The position numbers and the translations under genes were made by a program. DNA of 64,000 nt from Anaerococcus tetradius ATCC 35098 (GTDB taxonomy: Bacteria; Bacillota; Clostridia; Tissierellales; Peptoniphilaceae), in contig NZ_GG666296.1 in the NCBI RefSeq assembly GCF_000159095.1, forward strand, positions 248,819 through 312,818. Direction: 5' to 3'. Each line of letters begins with the position of its first letter. The stretch's first letter is position 1. Of this stretch, positions 1 to 7,697 are shown piece by piece. Below the pieces are notes generated by a model. It was not told the origin of the DNA. It ran no database searches and saw only the letters and a list, made by a program, of their open reading frames with translations.

Positions 1-14
1 TTCTTTACTTTATT

Positions 15-761
15 TTAGTCTACTTTATCAGAGAGGAATCTCTTCAAGAACTCCTTAGTTCTATCGTTATCAGGGTTAGTGAAGATTTTCTCTGGGCTTG
101 CATCTTCTAGGATTATGCCCTTGTTCATAAATAAAACCCTAGTTGATACATCCCTTGCAAAGTCCATCTCGTGGGTTACAACTATCATAGTCATACCGCT
201 TTTAGCAAGTTTGGTCATTACATCGAGAACTTCGCCGACTGTTTCTGGGTCGAGGGCGCTTGTTGGCTCATCAAAAAGTAATACATCCGGATTCATACAA
301 AGGGCACGAGCTATGGCTACTCTTTGTTGTTGACCACCAGAAATTTGGCTAGGCTTAGCATTGACATAGTTTTGCATATTTACGCTTTCAAGATATTTTC
401 TAGAAATTTCTTCAGCTTCCTTGTGGTTTCTACCAAGGACTTTCATCTGACCAAGCATACAATTCTCTAGAACTGTTTTATTGGCGAAGAGGTTGAAATT
501 TTGGAAAACCATGCCAACTCTTGACCTATATTTTCTTTGGTCGAACTTATGATCTAGAATATTTTCTCCCCTGTAGAGGATTTCTCCACTAGTTGGATTT
601 TCCAAAAGATTTAAACAACGGAGGAGGGTAGACTTACCAGATCCAGAAGAACCTATAATAGAAACAACTTCTCCTTCGTCGACTTCCATATTAATATCCT
701 TGAGGACTAGATTGTCCCCGAACTTCTTTTCTAAATTATTTACTCTAATTATCTCAGACAT
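15..761 (-). CDS. Polar amino-acid ABC transporter ATP-binding protein
   Basis: This is the cytoplasmic ATPase of a polar amino-acid importer (GlnQ/HisP type, 248 aa, the usual length). The Walker A motif is GSSGSGKST near residue 37. The Q-loop lies in VFQNFNLF, the signature is [14 protein letters not shown] near 141-154, and Walker B is [12 protein letters not shown] followed by the H-loop VTHE. It starts inside the end of the fused binding protein/permease gene (8-bp overlap), so the two are translationally coupled. Together they form a complete importer under the T-box leader upstream. The substrate cannot be read from the ATPase. Confidence 0.95.
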   Translation of the reverse strand: MSEIIRVNNLEKKFGDNLVLKDINMEVDEGEVVSIIGSSGSGKSTLLRCLNLLENPTSGEILYRGENILDHKFDQRKYRSRVGMVFQNFNLFANKTVLENCMLGQMKVLGRNHKEAEEISRKYLESVNMQNYVNAKPSQISGGQQQRVAIARALCMNPDVLLFDEPTSALDPETVGEVLDVMTKLAKSGMTMIVVTHEMDFARDVSTRVLFMNKGIILEDASPEKIFTNPDNDRTKEFLKRFLSDKVD

Positions 762-2319
762 TTTTTGCTCCTGTTGATGATTCCATGATAAAGTCAGTAT
801 CGTTAAATCTTTTTTCTAGAACAAGAAGGATTCTTGTAATAGTAAAGGTTAGGACAAAGTAGATTACTGCTGTTATCAAATAAGTTGGGAAATATTGGTA
901 GGTTGATCCTGCAACTGATTTAGACATGAAGAATAATTCTGTAACAGAGATTACATTAAGTACGGAAGTATCCTTTATGTTAATAACAAATTCGTTGCCT
1001 AGGGATGGGAGGATGGTAAGGATGGTTTGTGGGAGGATAACATGTATCATAGTTTGGAAATGTGTCATTCCTATAGCCTTACAAGCCTCGAATTGACCCT
1101 TATTAATTGAATTAATACCACCACGAACGACTTCTGATAAGTAAGCGCCAGTGTTGATTGATACAATTAGGACAGCTGCAAATATAGTTGATAAGTCTAT
1201 ATCAAAATATTGTTTGAGTCCATAGAAGATGATTACAGACTGTACCATCATTGGGGTACCCCTAAAGATTTCTACATAAGCTGCCAAAATTGCATTTATA
1301 ATTTTGTGGAAATAGTAGGAGATTACATTATCAGTCTTTTTTACTTCAAGTCTTCTTATTACTGCTACGATTAAACCTATCAAGAAACCTAAAATAGTTG
1401 AAACAACAGCTATAAACATAGTGTTAACAACACCCTTTAGGAAAAGTCCTGAATAGGTAGACCAAATTGACTTAACTTCTGATATAAAACCTGTGCTTTC
1501 TTTCTCGTTTGCGGTAAGCTTGGTCATCTTAGCCATGATTTCTTCTTGCTCCTTTGGAATATCCATTGAAGAAAGAATCTTGTTGACTTGGGCTGTTAGT
1601 GGAGAATTTTTAGCAATACCAACTCCAACAGTTGTATCCTCATCCTTAGTTTCAAAGCCCTTGCCATCTTCAAACTTTATATAAGTTAGCTTTGGATTGG
1701 AAGCTATAGCTGATTGGGCACCAGCTTCTTCGGAAATATATCCATCAATAGTACCAGCATTAGCAGCTGCAATCATAGTAGGGAAGGAATCCATAGGCTC
1801 TTGCTTATTAACACCCTTCATTTGATCAATCATTGCTACGTGGAAAGTACCAAGCTGAGCGGTAATCTTTGCTCCAGCAAAATCATTAATTGATTTAGCA
1901 TTTACATACTTTGAGTCCTTTTGGGTAACTACAACCATAGAAGCATGGTAGTAAGGAACAGAGAAGTCAATTTGCTTTAACCTCTCTTCAGTTGGACTCA
2001 TACCTGCAATAATAGCATCGATCTTGCCACTAGTTAGGGCAGGGATCAGACCATCCCATTCGATTTTATAAATCTCAAGTTTTTTGCCGAGTCCATCAGC
2101 AATTTTCTTAGCAAATTGCACGTCATATCCATTAGCAAACTCGCCAGGAGAATTGGCCACAGGACATCCCCCGTTCTTATCGTCTACTTCAGAAAAATTG
2201 TATGGTGCATAGTTTACCTCCATACCAACTCTGAAAGTGTCTTCTTGGCTAGCATTTGCCCTACAAAAAGGGGTGAAAAGTAGGACGATCGCTAGCATCA
2301 TTCTTAAAATCTTTTTCAT
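754..2319 (-). CDS. Amino-acid ABC transporter, fused substrate-binding protein and permease
   Basis: This 521-aa protein joins two importer parts. An N-terminal signal peptide (about residues 1-24) leads into a periplasmic-binding-protein type 3 domain (about 28-265) that includes [11 protein letters not shown] and [19 protein letters not shown] HisM/GlnP-type permease domain (about 295-505) follows, with several membrane helices and the EAA-type loop [19 protein letters not shown]. The fusion tethers the receptor to the channel, as in known GlnPQ-type systems. Start codon support is AGAAAGGATTTATT before the ATG. Expression is probably controlled by the T-box in the leader. The substrate is an amino acid of unknown identity. 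Confidence 0.93.
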   Translation of the reverse strand: MKKILRMMLAIVLLFTPFCRANASQEDTFRVGMEVNYAPYNFSEVDDKNGGCPVANSPGEFANGYDVQFAKKIADGLGKKLEIYKIEWDGLIPALTSGKIDAIIAGMSPTEERLKQIDFSVPYYHASMVVVTQKDSKYVNAKSINDFAGAKITAQLGTFHVAMIDQMKGVNKQEPMDSFPTMIAAANAGTIDGYISEEAGAQSAIASNPKLTYIKFEDGKGFETKDEDTTVGVGIAKNSPLTAQVNKILSSMDIPKEQEEIMAKMTKLTANEKESTGFISEVKSIWSTYSGLFLKGVVNTMFIAVVSTILGFLIGLIVAVIRRLEVKKTDNVISYYFHKIINAILAAYVEIFRGTPMMVQSVIIFYGLKQYFDIDLSTIFAAVLIVSINTGAYLSEVVRGGINSINKGQFEACKAIGMTHFQTMIHVILPQTILTILPSLGNEFVINIKDTSVLNVISVTELFFMSKSVAGSTYQYFPTYLITAVIYFVLTFTITRILLVLEKRFNDTDFIMESSTGAKNV

Positions 2320-2344
2320 AATAAATCCTTTCTAAATAAATTTG

Positions 2345-2622
2345 ATTGTAAAATAAAAGTCCTTACTGCTCCATCTGGAAGCAATAAGGACGAAAATTCG
2401 CGTTACCACCTTAATTTTAGTAAACCTCACGGCCTACTACTCAATAAGTACAATCATACTCTCTCGCTATAACGGGCAAGCCCCGTTGTCAGATCAAAAT
2501 ATCCCCGACAAAACTCAAAGTCTTTATTCACTCAAGCATAAAATCTCCATTCGCACCAACTAGGATTCTCTTTATTTTATAATCTTGGGTTACTCGTCTT
2601 ATCAATGTTGTTGATTATATAT
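2345..2622 (-). promoter_or_regulatory. T-box riboswitch leader of the amino-acid transporter
   Basis: On the minus strand the region holds a TATAAT-type -10 near 2604, a long stem I with an AG-rich bulge and a TTGGTGCGAA terminal loop, and the conserved T-box GGTGGTAACGCG (plus-strand 2399-2410). A terminator hairpin with a U-rich tail follows. Uncharged tRNA binding would allow transcription of the importer genes. I could not fix the specifier codon with confidence: AGT directly after the upper helix is one candidate, but pairing is ambiguous. It sits back to back with the regulator gene on the plus strand. Confidence 0.9.
2351..2391 (-). terminator. Intrinsic terminator inside the T-box leader
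   Basis: Read on the minus strand, a 12-bp stem (GTCCTTATTGCT with AGCAGTAAGGAC, one mismatch) is followed by TTTTATTTT. It lies immediately downstream of the T-box sequence and before the start of the transporter gene. This is the expected position for the terminator that competes with the tRNA-stabilised antiterminator. Confidence 0.85.
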
Positions 2623-2681
2623 TACATCAAATAAAAATAATGTCAAATTTATTTTTAGGGTACAGTGATAGAGAGGTTAAT

Positions 2682-3182
2682 ATGGACATAAAAGACAGAC
2701 AATTAGAAATAATAAGAATATTACAAGATAAGACCTACCCGATATCAGGAACAAGCCTTGCCCTAGACTTTGGCGTAACAAGACAAGTAATAGTAAAAGA
2801 CATCTCCATTCTAAAGGCCCTAGGCTATGATATAATATCGACCAACAAGGGCTACAAGCTTGAAGATGGAGCCTGTCTAACTTTCATAGTTAAGTGCAAG
2901 CATGATGATTTCATGATTGGAGAAGAGCTAAATACCATAGTCGACAATGGAGGAGAAATCCTCGATGTATTTATCAATCACAAGACCTATGGCTTGATTA
3001 AAAAAAATTTGGATATTAAATCTAGAAACGGGGTGGACTCCTTCATAAAATCCATAGATAAGGCAACTCCCCTAAAAAATTTAACAGACAGTATCCACTA
3101 CCACACCATAAGAGTAAGAGATGAATTTGCTAAAACCAACATAAGAGAAAAGCTAAGAGAAAAAGGCATCTTGGTCGATTAG
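2682..3182 (+). CDS. niaR: NiaR-type transcriptional repressor (HTH_11 plus 3H domain)
   Basis: This is a 166-aa regulator. An N-terminal winged helix (about residues 1-58, with SLALDFGVTRQVIVKDI) precedes a 3H domain with the conserved histidines in KCKHDDFMIGEEL, INHKTYGLI and SIHYHTIRV. This architecture belongs to NiaR, the nicotinic-acid-responsive repressor of NAD and niacin genes, which binds a metal ion through the histidines. I start at the ATG at 2682 because GAGAGG lies 5 nt upstream. An earlier in-frame ATG at 2640 has no such site. The next gene downstream encodes a membrane transporter, which could be a target. Confidence 0.85.
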   Translation: MDIKDRQLEIIRILQDKTYPISGTSLALDFGVTRQVIVKDISILKALGYDIISTNKGYKLEDGACLTFIVKCKHDDFMIGEELNTIVDNGGEILDVFINHKTYGLIKKNLDIKSRNGVDSFIKSIDKATPLKNLTDSIHYHTIRVRDEFAKTNIREKLREKGILVD

Positions 3183-3260
3183 GAAAACTAACTAAAATTT
3201 GGCAAAAAATACTAGGATCTATAAAAAATCCTAACAGATGAGAAAAACTTTCATAAACAA

Positions 3261-3379
3261 GAGTAAGTAAATTTAAAGAAAATAAAAATTCCAAGAGCTA
3301 TTAAAATATAAAAAAACTCAAAGACGGAAAATGAGTCCAAGCAAACACAAGTAATTAACTCTTAGGAAAAAATTCCAAG
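3261..3379. repeat. Intergenic direct repeat, copy 1 (about 119 bp)
   Basis: This stretch begins GAGTAAGTAAATTTAAAG and ends in CTTAGGAA-loop-TTCCAAG. It is nearly identical to a second copy starting at 3423, with only a few substitutions and one-base indels. The end of each copy can fold into a short hairpin. No open reading frame spans the unit. Confidence 0.85.
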
Positions 3380-3422
3380 CTCGTGAACAAAATTAAAAGA
3401 TGTAAAAAAACTGCTTTAATAC

Positions 3423-3540
3423 GAGTAGGTAAATTTAAAGAAAATGAAAATTCCAAGAGCTGTTAAAAATATAAAAAACTCAAAGACGGCAAATAAGCCC
3501 AAGCAAACACAAGTAATTAACTCTTAGGAAAAATTCTAAG
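3423..3540. repeat. Intergenic direct repeat, copy 2 (about 118 bp)
   Basis: This is the second copy of the unit at 3261, separated from it by 43 bp of unrelated sequence. It ends in CTTAGGAAAAATTCTAAG, which pairs over about 7 bp including one G-T. The closing hairpin is kept although its bases differ from copy 1, which hints at a structured RNA or DNA element. Function unknown. Confidence 0.85.
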
Positions 3541-3568
3541 GGTCAGCAAAAATCCTTAAAAATTACAA

Positions 3569-3637
3569 GAAAATATACTTAAAATTTAGTAGAAAAAGTC
3601 AGTAGAGAAACCCTCTTATTTTAAATTTAGTATTTTC
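3569..3637. repeat. Imperfect inverted repeat upstream of the PTS_EIIC_2-type gene
   Basis: The arms at about 3569-3588 and 3619-3637 (GAAAATA..CT..AAA against TTT..AG.TATTTTC) are nearly complementary with small bulges, and enclose about 30 nt. It lies between the second direct repeat and the gene's promoter. It may be a weak terminator for the upstream gene or a protein site. This is visual pairing only. Confidence 0.4.
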
Positions 3638-3675
3638 AAATAAGGATTAGGCATTGGATGAAAAATATTCCCCAC

Positions 3676-3685
3676 TGTATATACA
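3676..3685. promoter_or_regulatory. Candidate operator palindrome before the PTS_EIIC_2-type gene
   Basis: TGTATATACA is a perfect 10-bp palindrome placed about 18 bp upstream of a -10-like TAAAAT (3703-3708), so it overlaps the -35 zone. It could bind a repressor such as the neighbouring NiaR. Assignment to NiaR is inference from proximity only. Confidence 0.3.
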
Positions 3686-3737
3686 ACGAATAATTTTTGT
3701 GCTAAAATATTAAATGAATATATTTTGGAGGAAATTA

Positions 3738-4739
3738 ATGGAATTTTTAAGAAAAAAGGGGATAAATTTATCCTGGAGAACTTATTTTATTGATGCCCTA
3801 GGGGCTATGGCCTTTGGTTTGTTTGCATCTCTTTTGGTTGGAACTATACTTAACAGCCTTGGTCAAAGCCTACATATTGCCTATCTTACCGATAGACTTT
3901 GGCCATTAGCAAAGTCTGCTAGTGGGGCAGCCATAGCTGTTGCTATAGCTGTAAGCTTAAAGGCACCAAATCTAGTTTTGTTTGCATCTACCATAGTTGG
4001 TCTTGGAGCCTACGAGCTAGGGGGTCCTGTTGGAGTATTTTTGGCTACAATTTTTGGGGTTGAGTTTGGCAAGCTCGTATCAAAATCAACCAAGCTTGAT
4101 ATTATCATTACTCCAAGCATAACCATCATCGTAGGAATCTTGGTAGGGGATTTGATTGGACCTTATGTGGCAAGCTTTATGAAGGCTATAGGCTTATTTA
4201 TTATGAAGGCTACCGAGCTTAGACCATTTTTCATGGGAATTGTAGTAGCTGTTACTATCGGTATGGCCCTAACCCTTCCTATTTCATCAGCAGTAATTTG
4301 TATGATGTTAAGTCTTGAAGGCCTTGCAGGTGGTGCTGCGACAGTAGGTTGTTGTGCACAAATGATTGGCTTTGCTGTAATTTCTTATAAGGACAATGGT
4401 CTAGAGGGTCTTCTTGCCCAAGGTCTTGGAACGAGTATGTTTCAGGTACCAAATATAATCAAGAATCCATGGATATGGCTTCCACCTACCCTTGCTAGCG
4501 CAATCCTTGCTCCTATAGGAACTTTAGTTTTCAAGATGAAAAACACACCCCTAGGTTCAGGCATGGGAACAAGTGGTTTGGTAGGTCAAATCGGAACTAT
4601 AAATGCTATGGGTCTAGGAGCTATATACAAGGTCCTTCTCCTTCACATAATCTTACCAGCTATCTTGTCTTTTATAATCTATAAGATAATGAAAAATAGA
4701 GGACTTATTAAGGATGGAGATATGAAAATTGACTTTTAG
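3738..4739 (+). CDS. PTS_EIIC_2-type multispanning membrane protein
   Basis: This 333-aa, highly hydrophobic protein has about 9-10 predicted membrane segments. It resembles the PTS_EIIC_2 family, which has the IIC fold but usually no IIA or IIB partner. Glycine-rich loops such as SGAAIAVAIAVSLKAPN and the C-terminal NTPLGSGMGTSGLVGQIGT are typical. The start at ATG 3738 is chosen because TTTTGGAGG lies just upstream; an in-frame ATG at 3714 lacks a site. No PTS phosphotransfer proteins are nearby, so substrate and energy coupling are unknown. Position next to niaR makes a vitamin or niacin-related substrate conceivable but unproven. Confidence 0.8.
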   Translation: MEFLRKKGINLSWRTYFIDALGAMAFGLFASLLVGTILNSLGQSLHIAYLTDRLWPLAKSASGAAIAVAIAVSLKAPNLVLFASTIVGLGAYELGGPVGVFLATIFGVEFGKLVSKSTKLDIIITPSITIIVGILVGDLIGPYVASFMKAIGLFIMKATELRPFFMGIVVAVTIGMALTLPISSAVICMMLSLEGLAGGAATVGCCAQMIGFAVISYKDNGLEGLLAQGLGTSMFQVPNIIKNPWIWLPPTLASAILAPIGTLVFKMKNTPLGSGMGTSGLVGQIGTINAMGLGAIYKVLLLHIILPAILSFIIYKIMKNRGLIKDGDMKIDF

Positions 4740-4786
4740 AAGAAAGTTCGTATTGTTAAGTTAATATTTATTAGTGAAATAGAAAG

Positions 4787-4835
4787 CCTAAGGCCCGTCA
4801 ATTTATTAAGAAGGGCTTTGGGATTTTATTTTATT
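4787..4835 (+). terminator. Terminator after the PTS_EIIC_2-type gene
   Basis: CCTAAGGCCC pairs over 10 bp with GGGCTTTGGG (with G-T pairs). It is followed by ATTTTATTTTATT. Confidence 0.85.
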
Positions 4836-4855
4836 AAAGGGAAAAATTTAGGGGC

Positions 4856-4884
4856 TTGCTTTATTTTTCAATATCGTGTATATT
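4856..4884 (+). promoter_or_regulatory. Promoter of the tyrS leader
   Basis: TTGCTT (4856-4861), a 17-bp spacer and TATATT (4879-4884) form a good vegetative promoter just upstream of the T-box leader. Confidence 0.75.
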
Positions 4885-4889
4885 GTAAT

Positions 4890-5047
4890 AAGAATAGAAC
4901 TTACAATGAAATCCAGTAGGACCTTGTTTGAAATAACTTGGTGCGAATTACACTTCATTTTGTTTAAGACCCGCCTAGAGTCTATCCTAGGCACTGAGTA
5001 TAAAGAAAGCTGGTACCGCACTTGTTGCGCTTTTATGCTCTTTTTTT
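4890..5047 (+). promoter_or_regulatory. T-box riboswitch leader of tyrS
   Basis: A short stem I region with a TTGGTGCGAA loop is followed by the T-box core GCTGGTACCGC (5009-5019). A terminator stem GAGTATAAA/TTTATGCTC (4996-5004 with 5032-5040) ends in seven T. Translation of tyrS starts 33 nt after the T run. Uncharged tRNA-Tyr is the expected ligand because the downstream gene is tyrosyl-tRNA synthetase; I could not place a tyrosine specifier codon securely. Confidence 0.88.
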
Positions 5048-5079
5048 GTACCTATTTTTACGAAAAGAAAGGAAGAGAA

Positions 5080-6330
5080 ATGAAATTTACTTACGAAAAA
5101 GAATACGATAATATATTTGATGAATTAGTTGATCGTGGCTACTATGAACAAGCTACCAACGAAGAAGAACTTAAAGACTTATTAAAAAACGAATCAGTTA
5201 AGTTTTACTGTGGATTTGATGCCACAGCCGATTCCCTAACTGTAGGCCACCTCATCCAAATCATGGTAATGATGCGTATGCAAAACTACGGCCACAGGCC
5301 TGTTGCCCTTCTCGGTGGAGGAACAACTCTTATAGGAGACCCTTCAGGAAGAAGTGATATGCGTCAAGTTATGACTGTCGAAAGGATTAACCACAATGCC
5401 GATTGCTTCTACAAGCAATTCCAAAGATTTTTGGACTTCTCTGATGGCAAGGCTACTATGCTTAACAACAAGGATTGGCTCCTTAACCTAAACTTTGTAG
5501 AATTTCTAAGAGATGTGGGAAGCGAGTTTTTAGTTAACGAAATGATAAAAAAAGATGCCTACAAGAATAGGATGGCAGCAGGTGGACTAACCTTCTTTGA
5601 ATTTTCCTACATGCTCCTCCAATCCTATGACTTCTTGAAAATGTATAGGGAAGATGGGGTAAGTCTTGAAATGGGTGGGTCTGACCAATGGTCAAACATC
5701 ATCGGTGGAGTTGACCTTATAAAAAAACACGAAAATGGCAAGGCCTACGGTATGACCTTCTCCCTCCTTACAACAGCTGACGGAGTAAAAATGGGTAAAT
5801 CTCAAAAGGGAGCTGTATGGCTTGATGAAAATAAGACTTCCCCTTACGAGATGTTCCAATACATGAGAAATGTTGACGACAGGGATGTCGAGAAATTCCT
5901 CCTCCAACTAACCTTCCTTCCAACAGGAGAATGTAAGAGACTAGGAAATCAAACAGAGGCAAGTGAAATCAACAAGGCAAAAGAAATCCTCGCCTACGAG
6001 GTAGTAAAACTTGTCCATGGTAAGGAGAAGGCAGATGAAGCCCTAGCAGCAGCAAGAGCTCTTTTCTCAGGTAAGGGAGATGAATCTGCTATGCCTACCA
6101 GTCAAATAGGAAAAGCTGACCTTCCAAAGGGTCTACTTGCTCTAATGACAGAAACTGGCCTTACCAAATCAAATGGAGAGGCAAGAAGAGCCATCCAACA
6201 AGGTGGAGTATCAATCAACGATACAAAAATAACCGACCCTTCCTTTGAAGTTACAGAAGAAATCTTTGAAGAAGGAAGAATAATAATCAAAAAAGGCAAG
6301 AAAAACTTCCACAAGGTGGAACTAGCCTAG
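5080..6330 (+). CDS. tyrS: Tyrosyl-tRNA synthetase
   Basis: Class I aminoacyl-tRNA synthetase (416 aa) that charges tRNA-Tyr with tyrosine in the cytoplasm. It shows YCGFDATADSLTVGHL with the HIGH-equivalent VGHL near residue 40-50, the tyrosine/tRNA-pocket segment MGGSDQW, and the KMSKS-equivalent KMGKS. A C-terminal S4 RNA-binding domain (NGEARRAIQQGGVSIND) follows. The start is ATG 5080 with AAAGGAAGAG upstream. The open frame extends further upstream through the T-box leader, but that part is not coding. Confidence 0.97.
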   Translation: MKFTYEKEYDNIFDELVDRGYYEQATNEEELKDLLKNESVKFYCGFDATADSLTVGHLIQIMVMMRMQNYGHRPVALLGGGTTLIGDPSGRSDMRQVMTVERINHNADCFYKQFQRFLDFSDGKATMLNNKDWLLNLNFVEFLRDVGSEFLVNEMIKKDAYKNRMAAGGLTFFEFSYMLLQSYDFLKMYREDGVSLEMGGSDQWSNIIGGVDLIKKHENGKAYGMTFSLLTTADGVKMGKSQKGAVWLDENKTSPYEMFQYMRNVDDRDVEKFLLQLTFLPTGECKRLGNQTEASEINKAKEILAYEVVKLVHGKEKADEALAAARALFSGKGDESAMPTSQIGKADLPKGLLALMTETGLTKSNGEARRAIQQGGVSINDTKITDPSFEVTEEIFEEGRIIIKKGKKNFHKVELA

Positions 6331-6339
6331 ATATTTTAC

Positions 6340-6366
6340 AAGTAGCCTTAGGGCTACTTTTTTTTT
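6340..6366 (+). terminator. Terminator after tyrS
   Basis: AAGTAGCC pairs with GGGCTACTT over a short loop and is followed by eight or more T. Confidence 0.9.
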
Positions 6367-6401
6367 GCCATTATATTAGATAAATATCAAATATAAGTCC
6401 A

Positions 6402-6430
6402 TTGATATTAGATGAAATTTGTCCTATAAT
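6402..6430 (+). promoter_or_regulatory. Promoter of the ArsR-ABC operon
   Basis: TTGATA (6402-6407), a 17-bp spacer and TATAAT (6425-6430) form a near-consensus promoter. The -35 region overlaps an ATATTAGAT motif that recurs nearby, consistent with repression at this promoter. Confidence 0.8.
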
Positions 6431-6446
6431 TAAATTAATCAAATAT

Positions 6447-6476
6447 ATATCTAATTTATCAAATTATATTAGATAT
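6447..6476. promoter_or_regulatory. Candidate operator of the ArsR-type regulator
   Basis: ATATCTAAT (6447-6455) and ATTAGATAT (6468-6476) form a perfect 9-bp inverted repeat with a 12-bp spacer, between the promoter and the start codon. The half-site ATATTAGAT also occurs near 6373 and 6406. This spread of sites around one promoter suggests autoregulation by the winged-helix protein encoded directly downstream. Binding is inferred. Confidence 0.55.
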
Positions 6477-6497
6477 GTATCGAATAAAGGAGGTCTT

Positions 6498-7697
6498 ATG
6501 GATCAAGTTTTTAATGATTTTAATATTATAGAAAAGCCCCTTCTTGTAAATGAGGCAGGGCTTATCATCTACTACTATACAAATTGGCTAGCTGCCTCAA
6601 ACAAGGGTCAATATAGCTTTGATGTAGCCTATCCTGGCTTTTCTTTCTCAAAAGATTGGCTACTAATTTCCATAGAAGAGCTTTTTGCTTCTGAAAAAGC
6701 CTATGTTGATTTTGTAAAGAAAGTTAAAAGTGAGGCCTTTCCTTATTTGGAAGAGTTTTTTACGGAAAAGAATACTGATATTCTTAATCTTTTTTACATA
6801 TTTATGGAAAATGACGAAAATTATCTGCCTTTTTTTGCGGGAATTTTCCAAAATCTAAATATTTTTGATTTAAAAGAATTAACTTATGAGCGTTTCAAAG
6901 AAGTTTTTGACTTTTGTTTCCTAAAATTTATGGGAGTTGAGCTTAGTGATGAAAATCACAAGGACCTTGCAAGTCTTATAGCTAGCAAAAAGAAGGCCTT
7001 CAAGGAAAATTTCCTTAGCTTGATGGCGAAACTTCCTTACAGGGATGAGTTGTCTATGAACCTAGTGAGGTCTTACTCAAATACCAGGTCTATCTACGAT
7101 AGACTCCTTCCCCTTCTTGAAAAGCTTTGTGAAATTTTGAAGGAGAAGATTCCTCTCCTAAGTAAAGACCTAACAAATCATTTTGACCATATCAGGGAGG
7201 ATGATTATAAGTTTATCAAGGATATTATTGACCAAGTTGGGATAAATTCTTTTTTACTTGCTAATGCTAAGAGACTTAATGTCTACTCTCTGTGTATGGC
7301 AGCCAATATGGAAATGATTCAATTTATGTCAGAAGATCTAGACTTTGCCTTTATAAACTTAGGTGTTTTTGCTGATAAGGAGAAGAAAAGCCTAGGGAAG
7401 TTAAAACTCCTAAACCAGTACCTAAAGATTTTGGGAGATGCTACTAGGATTGATATTCTAGATTTACTAATGGAAAGATCCTACTATTCCAAGGAATTAT
7501 CGGACAAACTTTTCATAACTCCTGCCACTCTTTCCTACCACCTAAGCCAACTTCACGTTTGTGGCTTTGTAGGAGCTTACATTGATGGTAGAAAGACTTA
7601 TTACTATTTGAGAAAGGCTGGTTTTAAAAAAATCATAGAAGAACTTAGCGAATTTGCTAGTAACATAAGGGAGGAAAATCATGACCAAAGAGAATGA
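6498..7697 (+). CDS. Large ArsR-type winged-helix regulator
   Basis: This 399-aa protein ends in an ArsR-family winged helix (about residues 315-390), including GDATRIDILDLLMERSYYS, the recognition helix ITPATLSYHLSQL and the wing DGRKTYYYL. The preceding ~310 residues are mostly helical without a motif I recognise. They could sense a ligand or partner. ArsR proteins are usually about 100 aa, so this is an unusually long form. The ATG at 6498 follows AAAGGAGG. Its end overlaps the first exporter gene by 17 bp, so regulator and exporter are one operon, probably regulated by this protein. Confidence 0.8.
   Translation: MDQVFNDFNIIEKPLLVNEAGLIIYYYTNWLAASNKGQYSFDVAYPGFSFSKDWLLISIEELFASEKAYVDFVKKVKSEAFPYLEEFFTEKNTDILNLFYIFMENDENYLPFFAGIFQNLNIFDLKELTYERFKEVFDFCFLKFMGVELSDENHKDLASLIASKKKAFKENFLSLMAKLPYRDELSMNLVRSYSNTRSIYDRLLPLLEKLCEILKEKIPLLSKDLTNHFDHIREDDYKFIKDIIDQVGINSFLLANAKRLNVYSLCMAANMEMIQFMSEDLDFAFINLGVFADKEKKSLGKLKLLNQYLKILGDATRIDILDLLMERSYYSKELSDKLFITPATLSYHLSQLHVCGFVGAYIDGRKTYYYLRKAGFKKIIEELSEFASNIREENHDQRE

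Noticed and set aside
4876-5079. 68-residue N-terminal extension of TyrRS
   Set aside because: This part is the T-box leader, including its terminator; the ATG at 5080 with an RBS gives the normal length.
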